A stretch of 64,000 nt of DNA from Ailanthus altissimus (GCA_946807835.1 OX327699.1:2969001-3033000), one strand, 5' to 3'. Numbered from the stretch's first letter, positions 47,302-60,000 are shown. Notes: generated by a model from the sequence alone, not told the origin. Translations and numbers: made by a program.

Positions 47302-48584
47302 TGAAAAGGGTATACATGCATTAGTATATTTAGTACCCAAATTTTTTATTTTGCTCTAAATCATGAATATTTGACTATTTAATTGTGTTTTTAATCATGA
47401 AAAGGTGCACAATAGGAAATGTGATGCAAAAGAACAAATGGATGTTAAACGAAGGAGATACACCAAAAATACGAAGACTTGGCAATACAGGTCTGGGTTG
47501 CCAATTCCTGAATGTGAAGTGCCACGGCACTCCATCGAAGAACCATTAGAATGCAGCCCCAGGTCTCAATGCCACAATGTCCATGTGATTAAGCCCAAAA
47601 CTCCCATTTTGAGTGCTATTTTGGCTTGGATTTAAATCCCATCACCTCTAAGGTTTTCAATATCTATAAAAAAAACTCTTTTAAGGGCCAAAACAGAGAC
47701 TTTAGATAGGTAAAAACTTAGAGAAAGAATTCATAGCATCAAATCAAAGATCAAAGCCAAGAAATCAAGATTCAAGATCAAGATTGAAAGAGAAGCAACC
47801 CAAGACATCTTCTTGATTAGCTTTTCTTCTCTTTTCTTATTATTATGTTCTTGTTCTTGCTATTATTCATGGATTAGTTCGATACTTTTAGTTTTGTAAT
47901 GGACTAAACTTGTTATTCTAGGATTAGACTATATGAACCTAGTATATAATTAGATTTTGTTAATTCTTAGTTTATGAACCTAATACATATAATTGATTCA
48001 TTCTATCTTGATCTTATTGCTTTTATTATATCTGGCTAATATTATGAATGATTGAGAAACTATGATAAACATGACAAAGGGATTCATATGTTTAGCCTAG
48101 AGTAGTTTGATACATAATTATAAGGTAACAACTATGAGTTTCATCTAAGATAGACGTATACCTAGATGGTCTATCCTAGATGGCATGTATAGAATAATTT
48201 AGATTTGATCTTAATGAATTACATTCTAATTTAATTACCATAGACATATAAGTGATTGTTAAAATATGTAATATAGTCACTCGACCGTAAAAAAAAGCTT
48301 GTGATAAGATTAGTGTCTAAGCCAATCAATTTATATTAAGTGATTAACTAAAATATTAATGAGTCCAATGAAATATTAGGGGATGCATTTATATCCTAGA
48401 TTATTATCTTTTGGTGAATTTATTTCTTGTTTGTTGTTGTTTAGGTTGATTTAATTGATAAAATTAGGTTAGTTAAATAAATTTCAGATTTTAATTTTCT
48501 GAATAAAAGTTAAATAGAATTAGATCGCATAATCCATGTGAAATCGATATTTAGACTTAAAATTCTATATTACTTAATATGATA
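47302..48584 (+). repeat. Athila-type LTR copy C3, plus orientation, 3' end missing
   Basis: It begins TGAAAAGGGTATACATGC, a decayed TGATAGGGGTATAAATGC start. It continues with TATTTGACTATTTAATTGTG, a GC-richer tract (47510-47590), and the C-family 3' part to TACTTAATATGATAG. The last about 35 bases of the LTR are missing and family-D sequence follows. Its orientation is opposite to the LTRs of the surrounding element, so it is a separate insertion. Confidence 0.8.
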
Positions 48585-48586
48585 GC

Positions 48587-49965
48587 TGATGCGATATTTC
48601 TATATCATAAAATTAAGTGCAAGTATACATTATCGTATGCAAGTAATAAAGAGACTAAATAAGTCGGATGTCGAACCCACAGGGATAATTTCTTCTTTTT
48701 AACCAATTACTAAAATGATATCTTCCTAATAATTATTCAGATAAATAAAAATCTAAGAATGAATGTAGAAAATATAAAGGCAAAAACACAATGCAAAGAG
48801 ATGTAAGTGATAACAATATAGAGAAAACCTAGGATTAATACTATCCATCAATATGCTTTCTAATGATTAACTTTCTAATATTTAACTCCCTTAGTCTTTG
48901 TTATTGATCAAGACACTAAAGTATTCACAAGCCTTTTCCAAGGTCATGCAAGTATACCTTAATTTACCAAATACCTATATTCCTATGGTACTTGTAATAA
49001 ATTAAGATTCATTAAGATTAGGTCTTGTTAATCATACAAGCCAATTAGGTATATTCCTATCCTAAATTGAAACTTGCATATGCAACATTGAATGTTACTC
49101 TACAATCATGCGTCAAATTATCTAGGTCTAAACATTATGATTCCTCTTCCGAGTTTATCAATAATATTACTAACTCATTTATCATATATTGGCCAGATAT
49201 ATTGATGCATTAAGATCAAGTAATTTAAATATCAAAGAACTAAGTTTATTAAATATTCTAAAGATATGACAATTAAGCACATATAGTGAGTGCAAGTATT
49301 AACCCTAGAAAATAAGTTTAGCTCATGGCTACAAGAGAACAGCAGTAAAAATAACTATAAATCATGATACAATCAATAGCAAACCGATATAGATGTCGAA
49401 TTGCTCTTAATTGCACTGCCTAAGAACTCTTGATGCCGAAAAACGCTTTGAATCTCTCTTTAAGGTTGCTTCAATTAAACTCCTATTGCGCTCCAAGACT
49501 CGTGCTTTGTATTCTTGGTGTTCTTGAATTGCTCTAGGTTGCTTTTGGATTCCTCTTAAAGGCTAGGAATGAGTAACTTTTTATAGGGATTGATATGAGC
49601 TAGAAAATTTTAATTCTCATCTAACTGGGACTCGCGCTACAGCTAGGGCGCTATGTAGTTGTCACTAGGGCGACGCATGAAAAAGACTTCACCGCTGCAG
49701 CGGTGGGTTGATGGCGCTGGGGCTCTGGACTATCGCTAACGCGATGAAGGTCTAGTGCTGGGGCGCCAGATGCGACTTAACCAGGTTATTTTTCTTATTT
49801 CGATCACTATTCCAACGCTGGGTCAATAATCCTTGTGGCGCTAGGGCGATGGATACATACTTTGAAAACTTTGCATTTTAGTCCCTGTAAATAACAATAA
49901 TGCACATAAATAGTCATTTATTCTCATAAAATATCAATAATAAAAATATGAGAAAATATATGATA
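48587..49965 (-). repeat. Family-D LTR copy D2, partial
   Basis: The plus strand starts TGATGCGATATTTCTATATC, the reverse complement of the D1 end, and follows D1 backwards through the GC-rich tract (49620-49850) to GAGAAAATATATGA. The terminal GGGCAAAATTG part cannot be aligned cleanly. A similar string occurs about 50 bases further on, so the exact end is uncertain. Confidence 0.78.
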
Positions 49966-50600
49966 ACTAATATAGTACCAATTATTTGCATAGATAACAT
50001 AAATGACAAATTTCACCCATGCATAAGCTTACATGGCATTGCATGGTCAAAGCTTAATTCCATGATAAACATGTGTCCAAAATGGAAGTGTTATGCTAAA
50101 CAAAAATAAATGAAATAGTTCATTTTTTTTTTTGGAATTTATTTTTGAATGAAAAATTCGTGCATAACATTTGAGAGAAAATGATAACTTTGAGAAAGTT
50201 ACATTTTGGCCCATAAACTTAATCTTGAAGCATATGATGCAAGAACTAGTTCAAGTATTGGGCTTAGTATGATTCCTGCACAAAATGCTAATCAAAGGCT
50301 ACCATTCTAGCTACTATAATCCCGCCAAATATTGGAGTTTAAAATTGTTCAAGAGAGGATTTCATTATGAGTTCAAATGGCTTCAAAGTTCAACAATAGT
50401 CACCAAATCATTTACAAGGGTATGTATTTGATTCTTATATTGTTTGTTATTCAGTTATAATATATATATGTTGATTATATTATTTTATTCCACCGCTTAA
50501 TATATGTTGGACATACATTTTAAAATTTTCAACATGTACATAATCACATGTATGCACCTTTTAATGCACTAATAGTTTGGTATTATTATTAATCTAAGAA
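49966..50600 (+). repeat. Probable second part of the family-E LTR plus Athila leader
   Basis: Words such as AAATGACAAATTTCACCCAT recall 47250-47290, so the family-E LTR probably resumes here after the C3/D2 insertions. The TTCAAGAGAGGATTTC... TTACAAGGGTATG portion resembles the 3' end of copia LTRs in layout. No clean boundary or TSD could be fixed. The last about 50 bases before 50614 are leader of the Athila-like element. Confidence 0.4.
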
Positions 50601-50613
50601 TAGATAGAAATAG

Positions 50614-50631
50614 TCATCGGCAGTGGCGCTA
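50614..50631 (-). promoter_or_regulatory. Primer binding site of the Athila-like element, tRNA-Asp type
   Basis: Six bases inside the 5' LTR edge the minus strand reads TAGCGCCACTGCCGATGA. The recalled tRNA-Asp-type site of Athila elements is TGGCGCCGTTGCCGGGGA, so most bases agree and the differences are mainly transitions. It identifies the copy at 50638-51945 as the 5' LTR. Confidence 0.8.
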
Positions 50632-50637
50632 AAAAAT

Positions 50638-51945
50638 TGATGTATGTTTTAGTAGTTAAGCGCAAGCGCACACTATCATATCAAGTAATATAAGATTTTA
50701 AGTCCAAGTGTTGTTCTTATAGGGACTATATGGTCTAATTCCTCAATCAATTATTAAAATTATATCTACTTCACTTTTATTCAAAAAAAAGCCAAAATCT
50801 GCAAATCAATTAATTAATCTAATTCTATTAAATTAAACTAAACTTAAATAGCAAACAAACAAAGAGTTGAATTAATCAATTAATAACAATCTAGGGTTTC
50901 AACTTATCAACTAATATTTCATTAGAATCATTAATCTCTTAATTAATCCCTTAATACAATTTGATTGGCTAAACTCTAATCTCATCACAAGCCTCTGTCG
51001 ATAGTTGAGTTACTATATTACACATTCTAACAACTACTTATATGTCTATAATAATTAGAATAAAATGTAATTCATTAAGATCATGTCTAAATAATACTAT
51101 ATATATACCATATAGGTATATTTTTATCATACATAGAACTCATAGTTGTTACCCTATAATCATGCATCAAACTATCATAGGCTAAACACGTGAATCCATC
51201 CGTTGAGTTCATCATGATTTCTCAATCATTCAAAATATTGGCCAGATATATTGAAATTATTAAATACAAGTTAGAATAAATTAATTATATGTATTAAGTT
51301 TGTAAACTACAAATTAACAAAATCCATCTACATATTAGGTTCAAAAGTCTAACCCTAGATAAAATAAGTTTAGTCAATCACTAAATTAAGAGTATCAAAT
51401 CAATTCATGAATAACAGTAATAATAAGAATATAATGACAAGAAAAGAGAAGAAAAACTAATCAAGAAGACATCTTGGGTTACTTCTCTCTCTTCCTTGTC
51501 TTGAAACTTGAATCTTGATCTTAAATATTTAATTATTGGCTTTGATCTCTTGATTTTATGTTGTGAATTATTTCTCCATATTTTACGTCTTTCAAAGTCT
51601 GTGTTTTGGCTCCAAAAGAGTACTTTTATAAGTTTAAAAAACCCTAGGTTCAAGAGCCTTCAAATCCAAATCGAAATAAGACTAAAAAATGGGTCTTTTA
51701 CTTGTTGTACGTGTGCTTCAGCGTTGGGCACCACATCACTCAAGCCTAGGTTGGCAAGCTCTCGTATTTTGAGCATAACTTTTATCGTTTCGCATCTGTT
51801 TCACCTCTCGTTTGTCTAAATCATCACATCTTCCCTCATGCATCTATTTATGATAAAAAAAAAATTAAATAGTCAAATATTCATAATTTATAGCAAAACT
51901 AAAGTTTGAAGTGCTAAATATAATTGTGCATTTACACCCCTATTA
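50638..51945 (-). repeat. 5' LTR of the Athila-like element (copy C4), 1308 bp
   Basis: The plus strand runs from TGATGTATGTTTTAG to TACACCCCTATTA, where the terminal CA has become TA. It is colinear with C2 across both its parts. A reduced GC-rich tract lies at about 51710-51760. The outer flank ATTAT pairs with ATTAC at 32510. Scattered differences from C2 indicate an old insertion. Confidence 0.88.
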
Positions 51946-51984
51946 ATTATGTTCTGAAGTTTGATTATAATTACTTATGTATAG

Positions 51985-52197
51985 TTTGAGTTAGATACGT
52001 TATCATATTATGACATTACTGAGAAGAAGGTTGATGATCTACGAGAATATATAATAGTTATGAAAATAGAGCAGCTGAACAGGATGGACCAGGACAAAGA
52101 AAATCTCTTGCATCAGATGAGACTTATTATGCAATACTTTTCAATCATCAACCATTTTTACAAACATAGATCAGACAACAATATATTTTGCACTTAA
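51985..52197 (+). pseudogene. Unrecognised open stretch, helix-rich, next to the Athila insertion
   Basis: About 70 codons are open on the plus strand and include DITEKKVDDLREY and KIEQLNRMDQDKENLLHQM, a charged, heptad-like helix, then a stop. There is no clear start. It could be part of the same host locus as the DUF1985-like piece left of the Athila element. I cannot name a family. Confidence 0.35.
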
Positions 52198-52700
52198 AGT
52201 TGATTTTGTATATTCAAATTATACAACTCAATATATCCATTGGTTTTTTTTTCTGTTTAGAGAAGGCATGGCAATTAATGTTCATACTTAAGTGGTTAAA
52301 TATCAACATCAATGGTAGCCGAACATATAGTACAATCTTAAGAGTCTCATAAGTGTGAAAATTATATTTGATGCTGCTGCACAAGGGATGAGCATATTTT
52401 GGTGCCAATACAAGAATTCATAGGTTAAACACACTCTTTATATCAATCCCATTTAAAGAAAAATCAGAAATAGAAAGATAGAGTAACAAGTGGAGGTTTT
52501 GTGCGATGATTCTCAAGTTATGGATCCATGACTGATAGACTTGGCCATGCAAGCAGATTTTCAGGATTAGTTTTGAGATGGTATAGGGCGTGCTAGCTTA
52601 CTCAAGATCGATACTGATCGGAAATGGTTTTAATTTGCTTCTAAATGATTGGCTTGATGATTTTGTAAGGACATTCTTGTATTTTTTTAAAAAAAAATAT
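52198..52700. other. Spacer between remnants
   Basis: I see nothing recognisable. Composition is mixed AT-rich, with no extended reading frame on either strand that resembles a known domain. Confidence 0.4.
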
Positions 52701-52703
52701 GAA

Positions 52704-53145
52704 TTAATGGTAACAATACTTACACATATATGTGGGTTTTACAACATATTGATGAATATCTAAAATTGATCTGTCAATACTAATGCAAGTGATTACAGAA
52801 TGAAGTGATCCATCAACACTAGCTATGCTACTCACTTGGTTGTTTTCACTTACGGATATAAAGTGATTACATCGAGCTTGTTCGTTCTCAACGGGCGCCT
52901 TTGCATTATTTTCACATACGAGAGCTTTAACATCTACTGTTACATATAAAGGTATCAAAATTTTTTTTGTTGAGACTCACAAAAAAATGCACATCATCAT
53001 CATTTTTAATTATAATTGTTCTCAAATTCACTCTCATTGCATTGACTGGAATGCTCATAGACACTTTATAATGCACTGTATCAATTTTAATTATATGACA
53101 TATAATATTCAACAACACTTTATATTTTATATTTTTTGGAAACAA
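52704..53145 (-). pseudogene. Probable MuDR-type transposase N-terminal (PB1-like) remnant
   Basis: On the minus strand, one frame (53145-52927) reads SMSIPVNAMRVNLRTIII, then KNDDDVHFFVSLNKKNF. The next frame (from 52958) resumes IPLYVTVDVKALVCENN and a Ser-rich linker. The pattern of hydrophobic strand, DDDDV, then a strand ending LYV resembles the PB1-like N-terminal domain of plant Mutator transposases. The frameshift near 52940 and the absence of the MULE catalytic domain make it a fragment. Family identity is from recall of the pattern. Confidence 0.45.
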
Positions 53146-53742
53146 AATACTAATATTTTAGAATTTAATATATCTTTCATTACCATTATTAAAACCCTGC
53201 CACTTTTCTTCAAAACATACAATAATTTGATCATACTCTATAATACTTATAACAAAAAAATAAAAAATAAAAAATATGATTAAAATGTAAAAAACAACAT
53301 TTTGTAAATTATATAATTATTTTGAATAATTTAAGGAAAACAAATTAAAAAACGAGCTTCTTAAATCGATAGACATACAACACCATCTTAATTTGGTATA
53401 AACACTTAGTTAAATTTAATCAAATTATTTAAAATAATTAAAAAGAATGTTAATCATTAGTAAACTCTTTCAAATAAAAAAATGTCATCTTCTACTTAAC
53501 TACCTTATTTAAATAGTAAAATTGTGCACCTTTAATTTAAGGTTAGAGACTCGAATTTTAAAATCTAAGGCAATTTTAATATTGTAAAAATTTTCTTCCT
53601 TTTTAGCGAGAATGTGTTTATGTAATTGATATATAGTTGTGATTGATAGTCTCATGTATCATGAGTTAAAAAAAAAAAAAAAAAACCTTGCTACTGCCGT
53701 GTTTGCCCAGGGGTTTACTACATTGGGTTAAACTTGGGATCT
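53146..53742. other. AT-rich spacer
   Basis: Low-complexity AT-rich DNA, with a run of about 18 A at about 53668-53686. I see no coding or element signature. Confidence 0.4.
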
Positions 53743-53758
53743 AAGAAATAGAAGAGGG

Positions 53759-53890
53759 GAGCATGGGGGCTCAGCCAAGTTGGCTGAGCCCCCCAAGGAC
53801 TCACATCCCCACCTGGGTTTGACTCCCCCTCCCACCCAGGTGGTGCGGAAATGTTGATAAATTTGTAATCCCCCCTTAAAAAAAAAAAAA
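53759..53890 (+). mobile_element. Short tRNA-derived SINE with 16-bp target-site duplication
   Basis: The body starts GAGCATGGGGGCTCAGCC, has a box-A-like GGCTCAGCCAAGTTGG and a box-B-like GGGTTTGACTCC, and ends in a poly(A) run of about 13. The direct repeats AAGAAATAGAAGAGGG at 53743-53758 and 53891-53906 are identical over 16 bases. At 132 bp it is short for a plant SINE but complete by these criteria. It lies 156 bp upstream of the next gene's TSD-proximal region. Confidence 0.9.
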
Positions 53891-54062
53891 AAGAAATAGA
53901 AGAGGGTCCGTAATGATTTGCGTAGCATGTGGCAACATCTTGGCCGTTGGTTAATAGGCATCAATGATCAGGATTTTAATCCAATGGAGGGAGAATCAAA
54001 AGGAGAAATTTAACTAGGAAATCGCTTTATTTTACTCGTTTAATGGGAAGTAGAAAAAAACA

Positions 54063-57000
54063 ATGAGACTAATAGCTTCTGCTTTAAAGCAGCTTCCTCT
54101 TCTTCAATTTTTATCTCCAAGTTCAACTATTTTCCGTACTAAAAAAACAGTTGCGTTTCGAAACGTTTCGACCATAATCAAAACAACCAACTTAGTGTTT
54201 TTGCGCTGCAGTGCAACAATGGCGGAGCAGCCGGTGGTTCAAGTGAAGGAGAATATTGACTTGACGGACACCGAGAAGAAGATTTTCGACTGCCTTATCA
54301 ACACTCTCCGCCACTTCAACCTCACAACTGAGCTCCGTGTCGCTGGTGGCTGGGTTCGCGACAAGGTTAGCGTTCTTTGTTCTAATTAATACTGTGTACA
54401 ATTCGTTGTTAAATTTGAAACGTAGTTTCAATCAGCTTTATTGCTCGCGAATTTGTAGCAATTTTAGTGTCTATTTTTCTCTTATTAATTTGTTTAAACA
54501 TTTTCTCTAATTTGACAGCTTCTTGGAAAAGATTGTTATGACATTGATATCGCTCTAGACAACATGCTAGGCAGTGAATTTGCGAATAAAGTGTTTGAGT
54601 ATTTGGCATTTACAGGCCAAAAGGCGCCATCAGGTTTCGGTGTTATTCCAAGGTAAGCAATTTAATATGCTTTCTCTTGTACTAATGAATTACTTGATAT
54701 TTAGGATATTTACAATACTTATAATCAGTGCTATTTTGTTATTTGTGGCAATTTTTCAGTGTTTGAATTGTAATTTTGCAGTAATCCTGAGCAGTCGAAA
54801 CACTTGGAGACAGCGAGGATGTTGCTTTATGATTTATGGATTGATTTTGTAAACTTGAGATGTGAAGACTACAGTGAGAATAGCCGCATTCCAGTCATGG
54901 TAAAATGTCATTTCAGCTGTTTAATATGATTTGTGTTCATGCACTTTGGGCAAGAATGATTTTTATTTTTAATGATATTGAGGTCCTTACTCTTTGCAAT
55001 TCAGAGATGCCTCTATAAGGTTTAGATGTGGATATAGTTCTTTTTGAAAATTTTCATTTTGTATTTTCTGTTGTCGTTTAAATAGTTTTTCTGTAAGCGT
55101 CATTATGTTTAAATAGTTTTTCTGTAAGCGTCATTATGTTGTGGATGTTCAATAGTTGTAGTTGTATATGGATCTATATCTGCCCTACTCATTATTGACC
55201 TTACTTTTTAAGCTTACTCTGTCTCATTGCAGAAATTTGGCACTGCTGAAGATGATGCATACCGAAGGGATTTAACAATCAATAGGTATCTTTTTTTAGG
55301 TTCTTGAATCAGTGACATAATCTCAAAAGTTAAATCTTGAAACAATGTCAGTTATGTTGGTTTTGAAAACTGGTCATGATCTTGAATAATTATATTCTCT
55401 TTCCTTTTACTTGGTACAACTTTTCAATAGCTTAAGATTTGTTAATTAGAATCATGTAGTTATTTGTATACAGCTTGTTGGACTTCTCTGTGTGCATGCT
55501 TTAAAGATAATTGTTTGGTTGAGCATTATTCTAAGAATGGGGATTTCTTTGGTTTTGATAGCTTGTTCTACAATATCAATACCAGCTCAGTTGAAGATCT
55601 TACTGGAAGAGGTTGGTTTGAATTTTATTTTATTTTTTTCTTTTCAAGAATTACTTGCCCAAAGAGTTAAAAGTTCACTTCTGTCATTTTTTTTTCTTTT
55701 TTCCCCCTACTTTCAGGAATAACGGATTTAAAATATGGCAGAATTGTGACTCCCCTGCCTCCAAAAGCTACATTTTTGGATGATCCTCTTCGCGTTCTCA
55801 GAGCTATTCGTTTTGGTACTTGTGATTTTTGTTTTCCATTATTTTCTTATTTTCTTGTTATAATATTTACTGGAAAGAAAGTTTCTGTTGGTCCTAAACT
55901 TTTTCATCCTAAGTTGAAGGTCAATCATCATTTGTAAAGCACAATTTAACAAGCTTACTGACAGAACAACTATGAGGTCATTTTTTTTCTAAAATTTTTC
56001 CCTAACAGATTTCAACTCTGTCTAGGGGAGATTTTATCAATTAATCAAATGCCATGATGCCATGGCCTTTTTCCGGCTCAATTTTTCTTCCCTTTTTAAA
56101 ACCATTATTTGTAGAAATCAATCTTTGCTTTTAGAGGAACCATTTCCATCATGAGACATAACAACATCATTATGATAGAAAATTTCCTCCTCTTATACTG
56201 GTTTCCCAACCTTAGTTTCTCAGGAGTGTATTCAACCTTAACTTTATTTCTTGTTGCTTCTTATTTGTCTAATATCGCAATCTGTCATTATCAATATGTT
56301 TGCATAGCTCATGGCTGTTTGACATCCTATAGTATGGAGCATGTTGGGATATCTTGTTTTCTGGGTCATATATTATTGAATTGCCCTGATTATATATTGT
56401 GGATTCTCCTTTGCATTCTTCTTGACTATGTTTATTTTTTATTTTTCACCATTCTAGCTTTATTTAGGTTTATCTACAGAGAGGCATACACATGAACACA
56501 TGCTAAAATTACTGAAATAATGGCACACAAACTGCATGAAACCATTCTAATTTCTAGTTATCCTAAGTTATTGTGATGAATATTTCTAATTTTAACAGAG
56601 TCTATTTCAATAATTGCTTTTCTGATGGTTAGTGGCATGGTAACAAGCTAAATTAATTTTGTGCCTGTCATAGTTTTTCTGTAGTACTTGCTCATCAAGG
56701 AACTCAGTGTAAACTTATTGTTAAACTAATCAACATCCTGCTGTCTAATTTTGGCTAAATAATTTCTCCCTTTTTCATTCCTGTTTACTGGTTTATGTAC
56801 CAGAACTTGCTTTCTACACCATCTTTGGCTCATCTGCTTTATTTTAGGTGCTAGGTTTGAGTTTGTGCTAGATGAAGAACTAAAGAAAGCTGCAGCCTCT
56901 GATGAGGTGAAAGCAGCTCTTGCAGCCAAAATTAGCAGGGAGCGCATTGGAACTGAAGTATGTTTGTTGTCAATCTTCAGATTAATTTCTTGGTAGTGCC

Positions 57001-60000
57001 ATTTAATTGATTTCTTATGTAGTGTGACATTTAATCAGTTTCTTGTTGCTTATTCTTTCTGCAGACTGATCTCATGATTTCTGGCAATCAACCAGTTAAA
57101 GCAACAACCTACATTTGCGATTTGACACTATTTTGGATTGTCTTTAATCTTCCTCCCGAATATGAGCCTGCAGTATCCGAAGGATGTGATAGGTATGATT
57201 AATTCAATATTATCTTATATCATTAGGGCTGCTCTATTTTTGGTACTTTTGTTGGAATTTTATTTTGCATTAATTGTAAACTTTCAAAACAAAATTTTAG
57301 AAGCAAACTTAGTGCTGAATTTGGGGTCAGAGTTTGTGATTTTTAGTTGTGGATGTGAACTGTGACAATAGCAGTTAATTGGATATTATTGTGTCATTTG
57401 TTTTTCCTAATAATGTTGCACGCAAGTGGCTGTAACTGGGTTCAAATCATCTCCTGCTACTTGGTTCTTATTTTTTGGCAGCTGGCATCTCCAGTACCTT
57501 TTTTTTATTTCAGAAATTAAAGTATGGGATTCAAAATCACAACCACATGGCAGAGTTCTTGGTTCATTTTTGCGATTTTTTTGCTTCAGTGAATCTCATT
57601 CACAGCTATATGATCAATTTATCTTCCATTTTTGTGGCATAGAATAGATTTGGCATGCCTTTGGTTGTTCCTGTTGCTTGTTACTTGGCTTTCACATTGT
57701 GGAAGCTGGTATATTGGATGATCAATTTGGGGGGTAATTAAAGAAATGAAGAGTTCATAATATAGACAGTGGTGTCTAAAGAGAACCTTCAAGAGTTGAC
57801 TCAATCTTCTTTTTTATTCCTTTTTGCAGTATATTACTCTATTTGCTACACGACAGTACTTTAGCCAGTAGATGGCTGAAGAATCTTTTACATCTACTTT
57901 CTTGAAGAAGACTATATTTATTGACCTCTGATATTTCTTTGAATGGCAGAGTTAATGTTTTTATCGGTACATATGTATGTGATAGAAACACACTGTTTGC
58001 TCTGCCAGGCTTATGCCTTGCCCATAGTCAGTAAGAGACCTTAGCATCTCTAGTGCACATTCTAGGTTCCATTAGTTGTGTTACATATTCCAAGAAGATG
58101 TGCTATTTCCTTTCAATCTTCTTGGAATTAATCTAATCCAGTCCACAACAGAACATGCCAAGAAATTTGAAATAAGTACTACATATCAGGGCTATTGGGC
58201 CATGAGAATTTTGCAGCATGTAGATGAGTAGATCATCTATTTTCTGGCTGAATCTCTATCATGCTTATAATCTCTCCTTTGACCTTTTATAGGCTCTGCC
58301 TTGCTTACTTGGATACTGCTTGGAACCTTATTCAATTAATTGGATGTTCTACCTTCAATGTAAGTGTTATTTTACCTTTGTTTAACTATCTTCATTCTGT
58401 TAGCAGCTATCCGCCAATCAGGGTTGTAGTTCTCCTGTATTAAGCTTTGCATTAATGCATTCTTGTTACATTTTAATTCAGGATGAACAAAGAAGGCTTT
58501 CCTTGTATTCTGCTTTGTTTCTCCCATTCAGAAAGACCACGTATAAGGATAAGAAAGGGAAAAAGGTACTATTTTAATCTTGTGGCATGCATGGCTTTTT
58601 ACCTATAAACTTATGTGATAAATGGGAAGGTCTGACCATCTGTGCTTTGGGCTTATTTATACTAGTTGCATGTAGCTGGAATTAATTTCCTCTTTATTCT
58701 TTTTTCACCCAGAAAGTGGTCTATCATTTTATTTTCACTGCAAATGATACTTTATGTCCAAACTTATTGGAATTCGTCGTGTATTTTGAACTTTTCTAGA
58801 TTTCATGTCGGGCCCAAAGCTACACTTTTTTGTTTTGTTTTACTTAGACTGAGGCTTGCCCTCTATTAAAATATGTGGTTGAATATAATATTTGCTATGT
58901 TAGGTAGGAAGGAAATTTAGCATTTAACTTTTGTTAATACATTTTTACATTATTTTCATTTTGTTGTCCTAAGTCCTGACTAATTATTCCTCAGTTCACA
59001 AGATAGTGATCAGCTAGGAAATGATAAAAGCAAGAGGAAGAAGGGGGGAGAAAAGGAGAAAATAATTTAGGGTTAATGAGAGAAGAACAAGGAGAAAGGG
59101 TAGAGAACTAGGGTTTATTTTTTCTTGAGAAGAGAGAACTAGGGTTTTGTAGAGAGTTGGTAACATATTTCAATATCATTCATCAAGCTGTTTTCACAAA
59201 CAAAGCTAAAGACATTCATAATGGATGAATCCTAAAACATAAAACTGTAACTAAGACTAGTAAGTAATCCACATATTATTCAGAGAAGTGACTCTGAACA
59301 AGCACTAAAAGAAAATAGCTCCAAAATAAATCTGATATCATATTCTGCACCAGATATCCCTTCCCTTGAAGAAGTATCTAGATTTACTGGGTCATATCTC
59401 CAGTAGTGCACTTGGCGGTAAATGTACAAAAGATTGTGATCAAGAGCATGCTAAATATTGTTTGCAGATAACTTTGTCATTTATTTTAATCAATAGATGT
59501 AAAAGATGTCAAAATTCAAAATCAAGAAACTGTGTAGGACACTGTTTATCTCTTATACTCTCTTGTCTGTGCAAAACACTTTTGGCTAATGTGATTGCTA
59601 GGAATTAATTATGATAAATGTGGATTTAGCTTGTTCTGTGCACTAAAGCATGTCCTCTATTTATCAACTAGTATAAGGATTCACTAACAACTTTGAATAA
59701 ATATCTGTTCAATGACAGAGTGCACAACTATATTTGGTACTTAAATTGTCTTCCACAGATGTTAGTTGGTTTTGATTTGTAATGGCATCCGGCATAATAT
59801 GATAGTCTTGATTTCAGTGCTTTTACATCTCATTGTAAGTCAATATATATTCTTTTATCTACTGCTTTCAAACTTAATCCGAGTCATCTACTGCAGATAC
59901 CAGTTGTCAACTACATCTTCAGAGACTCCCTTAAGCGAAAAGCCAGCGATGCTGAAACAGTAAGTCTAAATCTACTTCTTGTTTTTTTAAGTTTTGCTTT

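Larger units (their letters stand above)
32515..51945 (-). mobile_element. Athila-like Ty3/gypsy element with nested insertions, 19.4 kb span
   Basis: On the minus strand: 5' LTR 51945-50638, tRNA-Asp-type primer site, leader filled with other LTR pieces, gag about 45800-44770, protease about 44160-43500, no pol, polypurine-type end at 41640-41620, then the 3' LTR 41619-41315 continuing at 33607-32515. Outer flanks ATTAC (32510-32514) and ATTAT (51946-51950) form a 5-bp TSD with one change. This TSD links the two ends as one insertion. The gag and protease phrases are those of plant Athila elements. Missing pol and many stops mean it is non-autonomous or long dead. Confidence 0.85.

Noticed and set aside
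49966..50637. Attempt to define exact ends and TSD for the second family-E LTR and for D2
   Set aside because: Candidate flanks (for example ATAGC against TAAGC) differ at two of five bases and alternative ends exist, so I give approximate limits only.
51508..51819. 103-codon plus-strand open frame
   Set aside because: It lies wholly inside the Athila 5' LTR (C4), and the equivalent stretches in C1-C3 are not open in a matching frame.
52987..53283. 98-codon plus-strand open frame
   Set aside because: It lies antisense to the MuDR-like remnant, is rich in Ile/Asn/Tyr as expected from AT-rich DNA, and shows no domain-like pattern.
56151..56495. 114-codon hydrophobic plus-strand open frame
   Set aside because: It lies in an intron of the CCA gene between exons whose phases join without it. 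The composition is what T-rich intron DNA gives.
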